A program made the position numbers and the translations under genes. A stretch of 64,000 bases of DNA from Rhinolophus ferrumequinum (lineage: Eukaryota; Chordata; Mammalia; Chiroptera; Rhinolophidae), in contig NC_046292.1 in NCBI RefSeq assembly GCF_004115265.2, positions 10,682,001 through 10,746,000 of the forward strand, written 5' to 3'. Positions 1 through 11,500 of the stretch are shown one piece after another (position 1 is the stretch's first letter; every line of letters starts with the position of its first letter). The notes beneath the pieces were generated by a model. That model searched no databases, was not told the DNA's origin, and saw nothing but the letters and a program-made list of their open reading frames with translations.

Positions 1-1094
1 TTTTGCGAATCTAGTTTTCATGTGGCTCGCGGGCATTGGGTAGCCTATCTACATTTCTTACTGATTACTCCTACAATTTGAAAGACTATTTTGCCAGATT
101 AAAACTTTATGTACAAATCATCCCACCATATAGTTTTAGATTATATATGACAACATTTTGAAGTACATTATAAACTATTAAATGCCCTGTATATTTAGTA
201 ATGACAATATCCATGCATGTGCTCATACAATTAACTTAAAAACAGGAAAAAAAAAAGCCCAGACTTTCAAAAGACTATTAAGAGCTTTGTGTAAATTCAA
301 ATCTCTTAAATAATTTGTGAATTAGTATATTAGTATATTAGTAATATAAATTGCCAACTTCAGCAATGTAAACAGTAAACCTTATTTCCTCTTGTCAATT
401 TTTTTAATCAGTCATGGTATGTAGTATTTGATATTTTTTCTGCTGCTTGTAGGAAACATTATAGCTCAGAGTCATTTAAAGTCTTACAGTCTAAATTTTT
501 TGTTAGCTTGAAACTTCCCCAAAACTGATAATTGATTCTTTTTTTAGACTGAATATATTAAAATATCCTAAGGTAATGTCACGAAGTTCTTCAATAGCTG
601 ATCACATTTGAAATTGGAAACTCTTCATCCATATCATGAAGCTGTTTGTCCAAACATGCTTGTGTGATTAAGTCTTCTGGAATGTTACCACTAGATCTCC
701 ACCCTGTACATGTGTGTTAGACAAAAGGCTGTGTGTGAAAAAAAGCCTTTAGACATTGAAGTTCAAGTATAAAAAAGGGCTCTGTGACAAGAATGAGGCA
801 AATCCTGATCACGCTGCCAGAAACCTGTTGAACGCATTCCCTTTTTATTGCTACTTCTTGCCATTTCATTTTTATTTAAATCATAGACGATAAATATTTC
901 TTTGAGTCATTTCCTTGTGGAGTATCGTGTAGTGGTCACTGATACTTGGAAGGTTTTTAAATGAAAAATGTCCCCCACAGCCAAAATCCGAAAAGCTCAA
1001 AATTCTAAGGTTTTGATTTTTCACTAGTAGAAAGGATCAAAAATCAACAGACCTCCAGCCACAAAGTCAGTCTTGATGTAAGGCTTTTCTTGAT

Positions 1095-1145
1095 TGTGTG
1101 TATGTGTGTGTGTGTCTGTGCCTGTGTGCGCGCGCACACATATGC
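1095..1145. repeat. Alternating purine-pyrimidine tract
   Basis: TG dinucleotides pass into GTGTGCGCGCGCACACATAT, which is a Z-DNA-prone alternating sequence in the SPEN intron. Confidence 0.7.
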
Positions 1146-1587
1146 AAGAGAATGCCTGTGTCTGTAGAGAGAGAAAAGTTCTTGATCCTGGCTCCCCAAG
1201 TAACAGTTTGAAATTATTGTTAATACTTTAAGTGCTTACAGGAATTCAGACCCGTAAGTGAGTGGAAAGTGTTGGTGGTCCATCTAGTAGCACCTAAGAC
1301 ATACCAAAATATCCATTAAGATCTTCTGTGCATACATTAAATGTTTCAAAGAACGATGTCTTTTGGGGATTGGATAATATTATGTCGGTGTTAATTTTTA
1401 TATAGTACCACTTAAATTCACTCATTTTACTGATGACCTCTGGCTCTGACTTTGCTCTTTGGTTCTTACCCGTGGTTATTTATCCCTGATAAATGGAGTT
1501 TATCTCCCAAAGTCGGAAGCAGGAGGGGGTGGGACTTCACTGTGGCCCAGTTTTGCCCCATTTAGTTTCATATGGTAGTGCTTATGG

Positions 1588-1627
1588 AAAATCAGAAGTC
1601 AAGAAAAGTAGTCCAGAGAGGGAGGAT
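1588..1627 (+). repeat. Short copy of SPEN coding sequence in the upstream intron
   Basis: 40 bases match 3659-3698 of the giant SPEN exon with a single difference (G at 1620 against T at 3691). Same strand, 2071 bases apart. The flanks do not align, and no poly(A) or direct repeats are seen. Confidence 0.9.
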
Positions 1628-2071
1628 TCGTGCAGTAGAACTTAAGGATCTTTGCTTTTTTCCATAAAGTGGAAGGAAGTCATCTCACTGAATAGTTGAT
1701 GCATGAATGAAAAAAATGCTTTACCTCTAATGGTAGTTCAGCTCAGGAATGTAAATGATGACCCATTTGCATAAGGGCTTCGCAGTTTAAAAGTAGTATT
1801 TCATTTATTCTCTCAAATACTGTGTCAGGAAGGTAGTATATTTGTTTCCCAAGTTGTGGTAAGAACATCTTTTGGCAGAAAAGTTATGAAAGACTTAGAA
1901 ATGTGGGGCTCCTCATACTAATGCTTATTATAAGTCACAACACCCAGCACGAAAAGAATAAAAAAGGGTGACACCACCGACTGCTCTCCAATAGAAACGT
2001 AACGCAGGCTACACCTGCGGTTTTACATTTCCTGGTAACTACATTAAAAAGGAAAAAGATGTGACAGCAAG

Positions 2072-2180
2072 GATGGGCCTAGAGGATATTAGGCTCAGTG
2101 AAATAAGTCAGACAGAAGAAGACAAATAGCACATGATCTCACTTACATGTGGAAGCTAAAGAACAAAATAAAGGAAAAAC
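2072..2180 (+). mobile_element. L1 3'-end fragment in SPEN intron
   Basis: CAGTGAAATAAGTCAGACAG and ATGATCTCACTTACATGTGG are L1 3'UTR phrases, also seen at 49231-49656. Confidence 0.7.
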
Positions 2181-2184
2181 AGGA

Positions 2185-2392
2185 AAAGTGAAATTTTATT
2201 TGAGTATATCTAAAATATTATTTCAACATATAATCACAGAAATTATTGAAGTATTTTTCTTTTTTTAAAAACTATTTCTATCAAATCCGGTGTGTATCTT
2301 ACACTCACATCTCAATTCAGACTGGCCAGATTTCAGGTTCTCAGTAGCCACATGTGGCTAGTGCCTGCAGTATTGGACAGGACAGGTCTAAG
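2185..2392 (+). mobile_element. Probable old DNA-transposon (hAT-type) fragment
   Basis: GTAGCCACATGTGGCTAGTG followed by a TATTGGACAG end resembles the terminal part of a common mammalian hAT MITE. The exact family is not certain. Confidence 0.4.
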
Positions 2393-2515
2393 TAATGACT
2401 AAATGATGGCAAAGATTTTTAGAAGCAGGACTGTAATCTCAAATGTATGATTCAATGTATAAATGACAAGGAAACAAAAGAACTAACATATTCTTCTTTG
2501 GGGTTTTTTTGACAG

Positions 2516-5500
2516 AGAGGAACGAAGGGGATCTTATGACTATAGCCAAGATCGCACATATTATGAGACTGTTCGTACTCCAGGCACATATCCTGATGAT
2601 TCCAGACGGGACTATCCAGCTCGAGGGAGAGAATTTTATTCAGAATGGGAAACTTACCAAGGAGACTACTATGAATCACGGTATTATGACGATCCTCGGG
2701 AATACAGGGATTACAGAAATGATCCTTATGAACAAGATATTCGGGAATACAGTTACAGGCAACGGGAACGAGAAAGAGAACGTGAAAGATTTGACTGTGA
2801 GCGGGACAGAGACCATGAGAGGAGGCCAATCGAACGCAGTCAGAGTCCAGTGCACTTGCGACGCCCACAGAGCCCTGGAACGTCTCCCTCACAGTCCGAG
2901 AGACTACCAAGTGATTCCGAGCGGAGGATTTACAGCCGGTCCTCAGACCGGAGCGGAAGCTGTAGCTCACTTTCCCCTCCAAGATATGAAAAACTTGACA
3001 AATCTCGTTTGGAACGCTATCCAAAAAATGAAAAGACAGAGAAAGAACGAACTTTTGATCTTGAGAGAGTGGAAAGAGAAAGACGCTTAATAAGGAAGGA
3101 AAAAGTGGAAAAGGACAAAACTGACAAGCAGAAACGAAAAGGAAAAGTTCATTCCCCTAGTTCTCAGTCTTCAGAAACAGACCAAGAAAATGAAAGAGAA
3201 CAGAGCCCTGAAAAATCAAGGAGTTCTAATAAACTGAGCAGAGAGAAAGCTGACAAAGAAGGAATAGCAAAAAACCGCCTAGAACTCATGCCTTGTGTGG
3301 TTTTGACTCGAGTGAAAGAAAAAGAGGGGAAGGTTGTTGAGCACACTCCTTTGGAAAAGCTGAAAGCCAAGCTTGATAATGACACTGTCAAGTCTTCTGC
3401 TCTAGATCAGAAACTTCAGGTCTTTCACATGGAGCCTGCAAAATCTGATGTGTCTAAACTGGAATCTGTTAGAATGAAAGTGCCAAAGGAAAAGGCACTT
3501 TCAAGCCACATAGAAGTGGTAGATAAGGAAGGCAGGCTTAAACCCAGGAAGCACCTAAAACCAGAGCAGTTTGCTGATGGGGTAAGCGCTGTGGATCTGG
3601 AGAAGCTGGAAGCGAGGAAAAGGCGTTTTGCAGATTCCAGTTTGAAAGCAGAAAGGCAAAAATCAGAAGTCAAGAAAAGTAGTCCAGAGATGGAGGATGC
3701 TCGGGTACTTTTAAAAAAGCAGCCTGACGTACCATCTAGAGATGTCATTCTGCTGAGGGAAGGAGAGTCTGAAAGAAAGCCTGTGAGGAAAGAAATACTT
3801 AAAAGAGAATCTAAAAAAATCAAACTAGACAGACTTAATGCTGTTCCCAGCCCCAAAGACTGTCAGGAGCTGGCCAGTATTTCTGTTGGGACTGGCTCAA
3901 GGCCCAACTCAGACTTACAAGCAAGGCTGGGAGAACCAGTAGGTGAATCTGTGGAAAATCAAGAAATCCAATCAAAAAAGCCCACTCCCTCAAAACCACA
4001 GCTCAAACAGCTACAGCTATTAGATGATCAAGGATCAGAGAGAGAAGATATTAGGAAAAACTATTGCAGTCTTCGTGATGAAACAGTTGAATGTAAATCA
4101 GGCCATGAGAAACCACATTCAGTAAATACTGAAGAAAAAATTGGCATTGATATTGATTACACGCAGAGTTACCGAAAACAAATGGAGCAGAGTCGTAGAA
4201 AACAGCAGATGGAGATGGAAATAGCCAAGTCTGAGAAGTTTGGCAGTCCTAAGAAAGATGTAGATGAATATGAAAAACGTAGTCTTGTTCATGAGGTAGG
4301 TAAACCCCCTCAAGATGTCACCGACGACTCTCCTCCCAGCAAAAAGAAAAGGATGGATCACGTCGATTTTGATACCTGCACCAAGAGAGAGAGGAATTAC
4401 AGAAGTTCACGCCAAATCAGTGAAGATTCTGAAAGGACTGGTTGTTCTCCCAGTATCCGACCTGGTTCCTTCCATGAGGAAGATGACTCCATAGGCTCCC
4501 CTAGGCTAATGCCAGTAAAAGGGTCTCCTAAAGTAGATGAAAAAGGTGTCCCCTATTCTAATATAACAGTCAGAGAAGAATCCTTAAAATTTAATCCTTA
4601 CGATTCCAGCAGGAGAGAACAGATGGCAGACATGGCCAAAATAAAGCTATCTGTCTTGAATTCTGAAGATGAACTAAATCGGTGGGACTCTCAAATGAAG
4701 CAAGATGCCAGCAGATTTGACGTGAGTTTCCCAAACAGTATAATTAAGAGAGACAGCCTTCGAAAGAGGTCTGTACGTGATTTGGAACCTGGTGAGGTGC
4801 CTTCTGATTCTGATGAAGATGGTGAACACAAATCCCACTCACCCAGAGCCTCTGCATTATATGAAAGTTCTCGATTGTCTTTTTTATTGAGGGAAAGAGA
4901 GGACAAACTTCGTGAGCGAGATGAGAGACTTTCCAGTTCTTTAGAAAGGAACAAATTTTATTCTTTTGCATTAGATAAGACAATCACACCAGACACTAAG
5001 GCTTTGCTTGAAAGAGCTAAGTCTCTCTCTTCATCTCGAGAAGAAAATTGGTCTTTTCTCGACTGGGACTCCCGATTTGCTAATTTTCGAAATAACAAAG
5101 ATAAAGAAAAGGTTGACTCTGCTCCAAGACCTATTCCATCCTGGTACATGAAAAAGAAGAAAATTCGGACTGATTCAGAAGGAAAAATGGATGATAAAAA
5201 AGATGATCATAAAGAAGAAGAACAGGAAAGGCAAGAATTATTTGCTTCTCGTTTTTTACACAGCTCAATATTTGAACAAGATTCCAAGCGCTTGCAGCAT
5301 CTAGAGAGAAAAGATGAAGAATCTGACTTTATTTCTGGTAGGTTATATGGAAGGCAGACATCTGATGGAGCGAGCAACACAACTGATGTGATTCAAGAGC
5401 CAGTAGTTCTTTTCCATAGCAGATTTATGGAACTCACACGGATGCAGCAGAAAGAAAAAGAAAAAGACCAAAAACCCAAAGAGGTTGAGAAACAGGAAGA

Positions 5501-8500
5501 TACAGAAGACCATCCCAAGACCCCACAGTCTGCTTCTGAGAATAAAGAGTCAGAACTGAAAACCCCACCTTCGATTGGGCCTCCTGCTGTTACAGCTGTA
5601 ACTCCAGAGTCAGCAGCATCCTCCTTGGAGAAGACAGCTGGTGATAAAACAGGAGAGGTGACTGCGGGGACAGAAGAGAAGACCGTGGAGCCGGCCTCCA
5701 CCCCAGAAGAAGCAAAACCTGCGTCTGAACTGGTGTCTGTCACTGTGGAACAACCTGAACAAGCAGACTTGCCCCCACGAGCAGACGCCGAGAAGGATGC
5801 TGCGGGGACTCCTTTAGTTGGAGAAAATTCATCAGTCGACCAGATACCTTATCTGGATGCCAAGCCTCCAACTCCTGGGGCCTCATTTTCCCAGGTGGAG
5901 ATCAGTGTAGATCCAGAACCTGACAGTAACCAACAGCTTTCAAAACCAACTCAGAAGCCTGAGGAAGCTGATGAGCCGAAAGTGGGAAAGCCAGACTCAG
6001 CTACTAATGTTGAGCCTACTGCAAATCAGAAAGCTGAAGTTGTTTCTGAGGTTCAGCCTCAAGCTTCTGAAGATACAGAGGTCGATCCTCCAGTTGCTAC
6101 AAAAGAGAAAAAGCCAAACAAGAGTAAACGCTCCAAGACCCCCATCCAGGGAGCTGCAGCAAGTATTGTGGAGAAGCCCGTCACAAGGAAGAGTGAGAGG
6201 ATAGACCGGGAAAAACTCAAGCGGTCCAATTCCCCTCGGGGAGAGGCACAGAAGCTTTTAGAGTTGAAGATGGAAGCAGAGAAGATTACAAGGACTGCCT
6301 CTAAAAACTCAGCCGCGGACCCTGAACACCCTGAGCCAAGTTTGCCCCTCAGCCGAACAAGGCGGCGGAATGTAAGGAGTGTCTATGCAACCATGGGCGA
6401 CCATGAAAGTCGCTCTCCAGTCAAGGAGCCCATTGAGCAACCGAGAGTGACCAGGAAGAGACTGGAGCGAGAGCTTCAGGAGGCTGCGGCAGTTCCCACC
6501 ACCCCTAGGAGGGGAAGGCCTCCCAAGACACGCCGTCGAGCCGAGGAAGACGACGAGACGGAGGTGAAAGAACCAGTGGAAACACATAAACCAGCTGAGG
6601 GATGGAGATCCCCACGGTCCCAAAAGGCAGCAGCTGCTGGTGGTCCACAAGGGAAAAAGGGGAAAAATGAACCCAAAGCTGATGTTGAACGTCCTGAGGC
6701 CACCACTGAAGTGAGTCCCCAAGTAAATGTGAAAGAAAATAACACAAAATCTAAGGCTGATAAAGAAGAAGCAGGAAGTGAACAGAAACGTGACAAAAAA
6801 GAAATTGGCATGGACAAAAATCCACCTGAAGCTCCCCCAGTTGAAGTAGTAGAGAAAAAAACAGCCCCTGAAAAAAACTCCAAATCAAAGAGAGGAAGAT
6901 CTCGGAATTCCAGGTCAGCAGCAGACAAATCTGCAACTGTGAAAAACGCGGATGCCAGTGGCAGTGCCACTGTGGCTCCAGGCCCTGCCGGGCTGGCCGT
7001 GGAGAAGGATGCCGGGCTTGTGGCAGTCTCCCCCGAGAAGAGCGGGAGTCCCCCACAGGAGGGTGGTCCGTCATCCCAGGTGAGCAGTGATCCAGCTGAT
7101 CCAGACAAGGAGCCGGAGAAGGAAGATTTGTCTGCCTCGAAGCTGTCCCCGGAAGCAAATCAGCTGGCGGCCAAGCAGATGGAGCTGGAGCAGGCCGTGG
7201 AGAACATTGCTAAGCTTACTGAAACCTCTGCGGCCTTCAAGGGGGCGGCTGCAGACACACCGGAGGGACTCTCCTCAGAGGACAAGGGCAAGCCCGCACG
7301 CCAAGCGAGCGAGACAGAACTGGCCGCAGCCATTGGCTCCATCATGAATGACATTTCCGGGGAGTCAGAAAACTTCCCAGCGCCTCCCCCTTACCCTGCA
7401 GAATCTCAGACAGATCTTCAGCCCCATTCTCAAGAGCTGCAGCCTTCGGAGGAGGGAACGGAGCCTGAGACCAACGAGGCCGTGTCTGGCATCTTGGAGA
7501 CTGAGGCAGCTACAGAATCTTCTGGGCCACCAGCCAGTGCCCATGACCCCGCTGCAGGCTCAGCAGATACCAAGGAAGCTGGAGGGAACAGCAGCGAAAC
7601 CTCCCACTCAGTGCCGGAAGCCAAGGGCTCAAAAGAAGCCCACGTTGCTCTTGCTCGGAAAGACAAAGGGCGCCAGAAGACAACTCGATCACGCCGCAAA
7701 CGGAATGCAAACAAGAAAATGGGGACTACTGCAGAGACCCCTGTCTCCGAACCCGACCAAGTTCAAAGTAAGAGCCCTGCCACAAATGAGGGGACAGTGG
7801 TACAACCCTCCGAAACTCCACAGGAAGAAAGGCAGAGTGAAAAGGCCCAGGTCACTCCTCCAGAGTCCTGTGCTCCTGACCCAAGCAAGACTCCATCCCA
7901 GGAAAATTTGTCCCAAGAAAGCAGCATTGAAGAAAAGACTCCAACCAAAGTGTCTGTGCTCCCAGACCCACCCGCTCCCTCACAGCCAGCACCTGTGGAC
8001 GAGGAGCCCCAAGCCAGATTCAAGGTGCATTCCATCATTGAAAGTGATCCCGTGACCCCGCCCAGTGACTCAAGCATACCCACCCCCATAATTCCGTCTG
8101 TAACTGCAGCAAAGCTCCCACCCCCTGTCAACTCTGGAGGAATCTCACACCAGAGTCCCCCTACTAAGGTGACAGAGTGGATCACAAGGCAGGAGGAGCC
8201 GCGGGCTCAGTCCACCCCGTCACCAGCTCTCCCCCCAGACACAAAAGCCTCTGACATCGACACCAGCTCCAGTACGCTGAGAAAGATCCTCATGGACCCC
8301 AAATACGTGTCTGCTGCAGGCATCACTTCCACGAGCGTCACAACTGCCATTGCAGAGCCTGTCAGTGCTGCCCCCTGCCTGCATGAGGCACCGCCCCCTC
8401 CAGTTGAATCTAAAAAGCCTCTTTTTGAAGAAAAACCAGCAGCTCAGGTAACAAACACCTCCAATACCCAGGCCCCAGAAGTTCCAGTAGCCACTGACAA

Positions 8501-11500
8501 AGAAAAGGTGGCCCCAGTCATCGCTCCCAAAATTACTTCTGTGATTAGCCGGATGCCTGTCAGCATTGATTTGGAGAATTCACAAAAGATAACTCTGGCA
8601 AAGCAGGCTCCGCAAACCCTCACCGGCCTGGTGAGTGCCCTGACCGGCCTGGTGAATGTCTCGTTGGTCCCGGTGAACGCGCTGACTGGCCCAGTGAACG
8701 CGCTGAAAGGCCCAGTGAAGGGCTCCGTGACCACGCTGAAAGGCTTGGTGAACACTCCTGCTGGGCCCGTCAACGTCCTCAAGGGGCCGGTGAATGTCCT
8801 GACGGGGCCGGTGAACGTCCTCACCACTCCAGTGAATGCCACGGTGGGCACAGTCAACGCCGCCGCGGGCGTGGTGAATGCCGCTGCAGGTGCAGTGAGC
8901 GCCACAGCTGGTGCAGTGACGGTCACAGCAGGTGCCGTGACGGCTGCCACTGGTGGTGTGACTGCCGCGACAACAGGTGCAGTGACTGTGGCAGGTGCAG
9001 TGATTGCACCGTCAGCAAAGTGCAAGCAGAGGTCGAGCACTAATGAGAACAGTCGCTTCCACCCAGGGTCTATGTCTGTGATTGACGAGCGTCCGGCAGA
9101 CGCTGGTTCTGGTACTGGGCTGCGTGTGAACACTTCGGAAGGGGTTGTGCTCCTGAGCTACTCGGGGCAGAAGACCGAAGGGCCCCAGCGGATTAGCGCC
9201 AAAATTAGCCAGATCCCCCCAGCAAGTGCAATGGACATTGAATTTCAGCAGTCGGTGTCTAAGTCCCAGGTCAAACCCGATTCTGTCACCCCATCGCAGC
9301 CTCCACCCAAAGGCCCGCAGACTCCTTCAGGCTACGCAAACGTGGCCACGCATTCTACTCTGGTGCTGACTGCCCAGACGTATAATGCATCCCCGGTCAT
9401 CTCATCTGTGAAGGCCGACCGGCCATCCTTGGAGAAGCCCGAGCCCATTCACCTGTCTGTGTCCACCCCGGTCACGCAGGGCGGCACAGTGAAGGTTCTC
9501 ACCCAGGGCATTAACACCCCCCCGGTGCTGGTTCACAACCAGTTGGTCCTCACCCCAAGCATCGTCACCACGAATAAAAAGCTTGCCGACCCCGTCACCC
9601 TGAAAATAGAGACCAAGGTCCTGCAGCCGGCTAACCTGGGGTCCACTCTCACCCCCCACCACCCTCCTGCTCTGCCCAGCAAATTGCCTGCAGAAGTGAA
9701 CCACGTCACCTCGGGGCCCAGTACCCCGACAGACCGGCCTGTCTCCCACTTGGCGGCCACAAAGCCCGACGCACACTCTCCTCGACCCAGTGGGCCTGCT
9801 CCGTCCCCATTCCCAAGGGCGGGCCACCCCAGCAGCACCACGTCCACCGCACTCCCCACTAACGCCACAGTCATGTTGGCTGCAGGCATTCCTGTGCCTC
9901 AGTTCATCTCGAGCATACACCCGGAGCAGTCTGTCATCATGCCACCCCACAGCATCACCCAGACTGTGTCCCTGAGCCACCTGTCCCAGGGGGAGGTGAG
10001 AATGAACACACCCACGCTGCCCAGCATCACCTACAGCATCCGGCCGGAGACGCTCCACTCTCCTCGGGCCCCACTGCAGCCTCAGCAGATAGAGGTCAGG
10101 GCCCCGCAGCGTGCGGGCACACCCCAGCCGGCCACAGCAGGTGTGCCCGCCCTGGCCTCCCAGCACCCGCCAGAGGAAGAAGTGCATTATCACCTGCCTG
10201 TTGCTCGGGCCACAGCCCCTGTGCAGTCAGAAGTGCTGGTCATGCAGTCCGAGTACCGACTGCACCCGTACACCGTGCCCCGGGACGTGAGGATCATGGT
10301 GCATCCCCACGTGACGGCAGTCAGCGAGCAGCCCCGGGCGGCAGACGGGGTCGTGAAGGTTCCACCAGCCAGCAAGGCCCCTCAGCAGCCAGGGAAAGAA
10401 GCTGCCAAGACGGCAGATGCCAAAGCAGCCCCCGCCCCCGCCCCCCACGGCGAGGCCCGCATCCTCACTGTCACCCCCAGCAACCAGCTCCAGGGGCTGC
10501 CTCTGAGCCCACCTGTGGTGGTGACCCACGGGGTGCAGATCGTGCACTCCAGCGGGGAGCTGTTTCAGGAGTACAGATACGGGGACATCCGCACCTACCA
10601 TGGTCCAGCTCAGCTCACACACGCGCAGTTTCCTGCCGCTGCCTCCATCGGCCTGCCCTCCCGGACCAAGGCCCCCACTCAGGTGAGCGCCGAAAGTCAG
10701 CCTGCCAGTACCAGAAATGGTTGAGGAGCCAGTGTGGTCCCTCAAGTGTGTCACTCTTCGTGGGTTTAAAGAGGAGCTTCCTAAATTTGGAGATGACGGG
10801 ATCAGATTTTAGTACAGAGAGCTCAGAGACACGGAAGGAGCTCTTTGTGGGAACTGGTGGAGTGCCTGCAGGGGTGGGGAGCGAGGGGACAGGTGACCTC
10901 CTCTTACCGGAACCCTCAGTGCTGAATGCCCCAGAGCATCACCGATCGGTTAAACCCCTTCCATGGGCCTGGCTGATGGGAGGTGCCTGCAGCTGACCCT
11001 GCCTGGGGCCCGGAGCCCGTTGGTTGGGGGCAGGGTATTGTGCCTAACAGATTCTGACTGTCCCTTTCTCTTCCCACCCAACTCCAGGGCCCCCCTCCTG
11101 AAGGTGAGCCCTTGCAGCCCGCTCAGCCTGCACAGTCTACACAGCCTACCCAGCCCGTGCAGTCCACACAGCCTGCCCAGCCCTCCCAGCTCAGCCAGCC
11201 AGGCCAGCCACCAAGCAGCAAGATGCCTCAGGTCTCCCAGGAGGCGAAGGGGACCCAGACAGGAGTAGAGCAGCCTCGCCTCCCCACCATACCTGCAAAC
11301 AGGCCAGCTGAGCCGCATGCCCAGGTTCAGAGGGCACAGGCAGAAACAAGCCAGACTTCCTATCCCTCCCCGGTGTCTGTCTCCATGAAGCCTGACCTCC
11401 CGGGCCCTCTCCCTGCTCCGGCTGCCCCAAAGCAGCCATTATTTGTCCCCACAACCTCAGGCCCCAGCACCCCTCCAGGACTGGCTTTGCTGCACACTGA

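Larger units (their letters stand above)
1..2515 (+). other. SPEN: SPEN intron upstream of the giant exon
   Basis: This AT-rich, non-coding stretch ends in a polypyrimidine run and an AG at 2514-2515, directly before the giant SPEN exon. It contains a TG/CG alternating tract near 1095-1145, a short copy of downstream SPEN coding sequence at 1588-1627, an L1 3'-end fragment near 2072-2180 and a probable old DNA-transposon fragment near 2185-2392. I saw no exon in it. The four N-terminal RRM-domain exons known for SPEN are not here and must lie to the left of the window. Confidence 0.85.
2516..10682 (+). other. SPEN: SPEN giant coding exon (8167 bp)
   Basis: One uninterrupted open frame of 2722 codons follows one split base, from the acceptor at 2514-2515 to the donor GTGAGC at 10683. 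The ATG at 2850 is internal and not a start: coding continues upstream of it to 2516 with SPEN-like residues (RGSYDYSQDR and onward). An exceptionally long exon here is a known hallmark of SPEN. Base use shifts along it: the first half is A-rich (Lys/Glu/Arg codons) and the second half is GC-rich (Pro/Ala/Val/Ser/Thr). Confidence 0.95.

Noticed and set aside
2850-2852. ATG at 2850 as the start of SPEN
   Set aside because: The same frame stays open and SPEN-like upstream to the splice acceptor at 2515, so the ATG is an internal methionine.
9402-10193. A 263-codon antisense frame within the SPEN giant exon
   Set aside because: It is a mirror of the strongly coding plus strand. Its composition (Gly/Arg/Leu/Val) is that of a GC-rich shadow frame.
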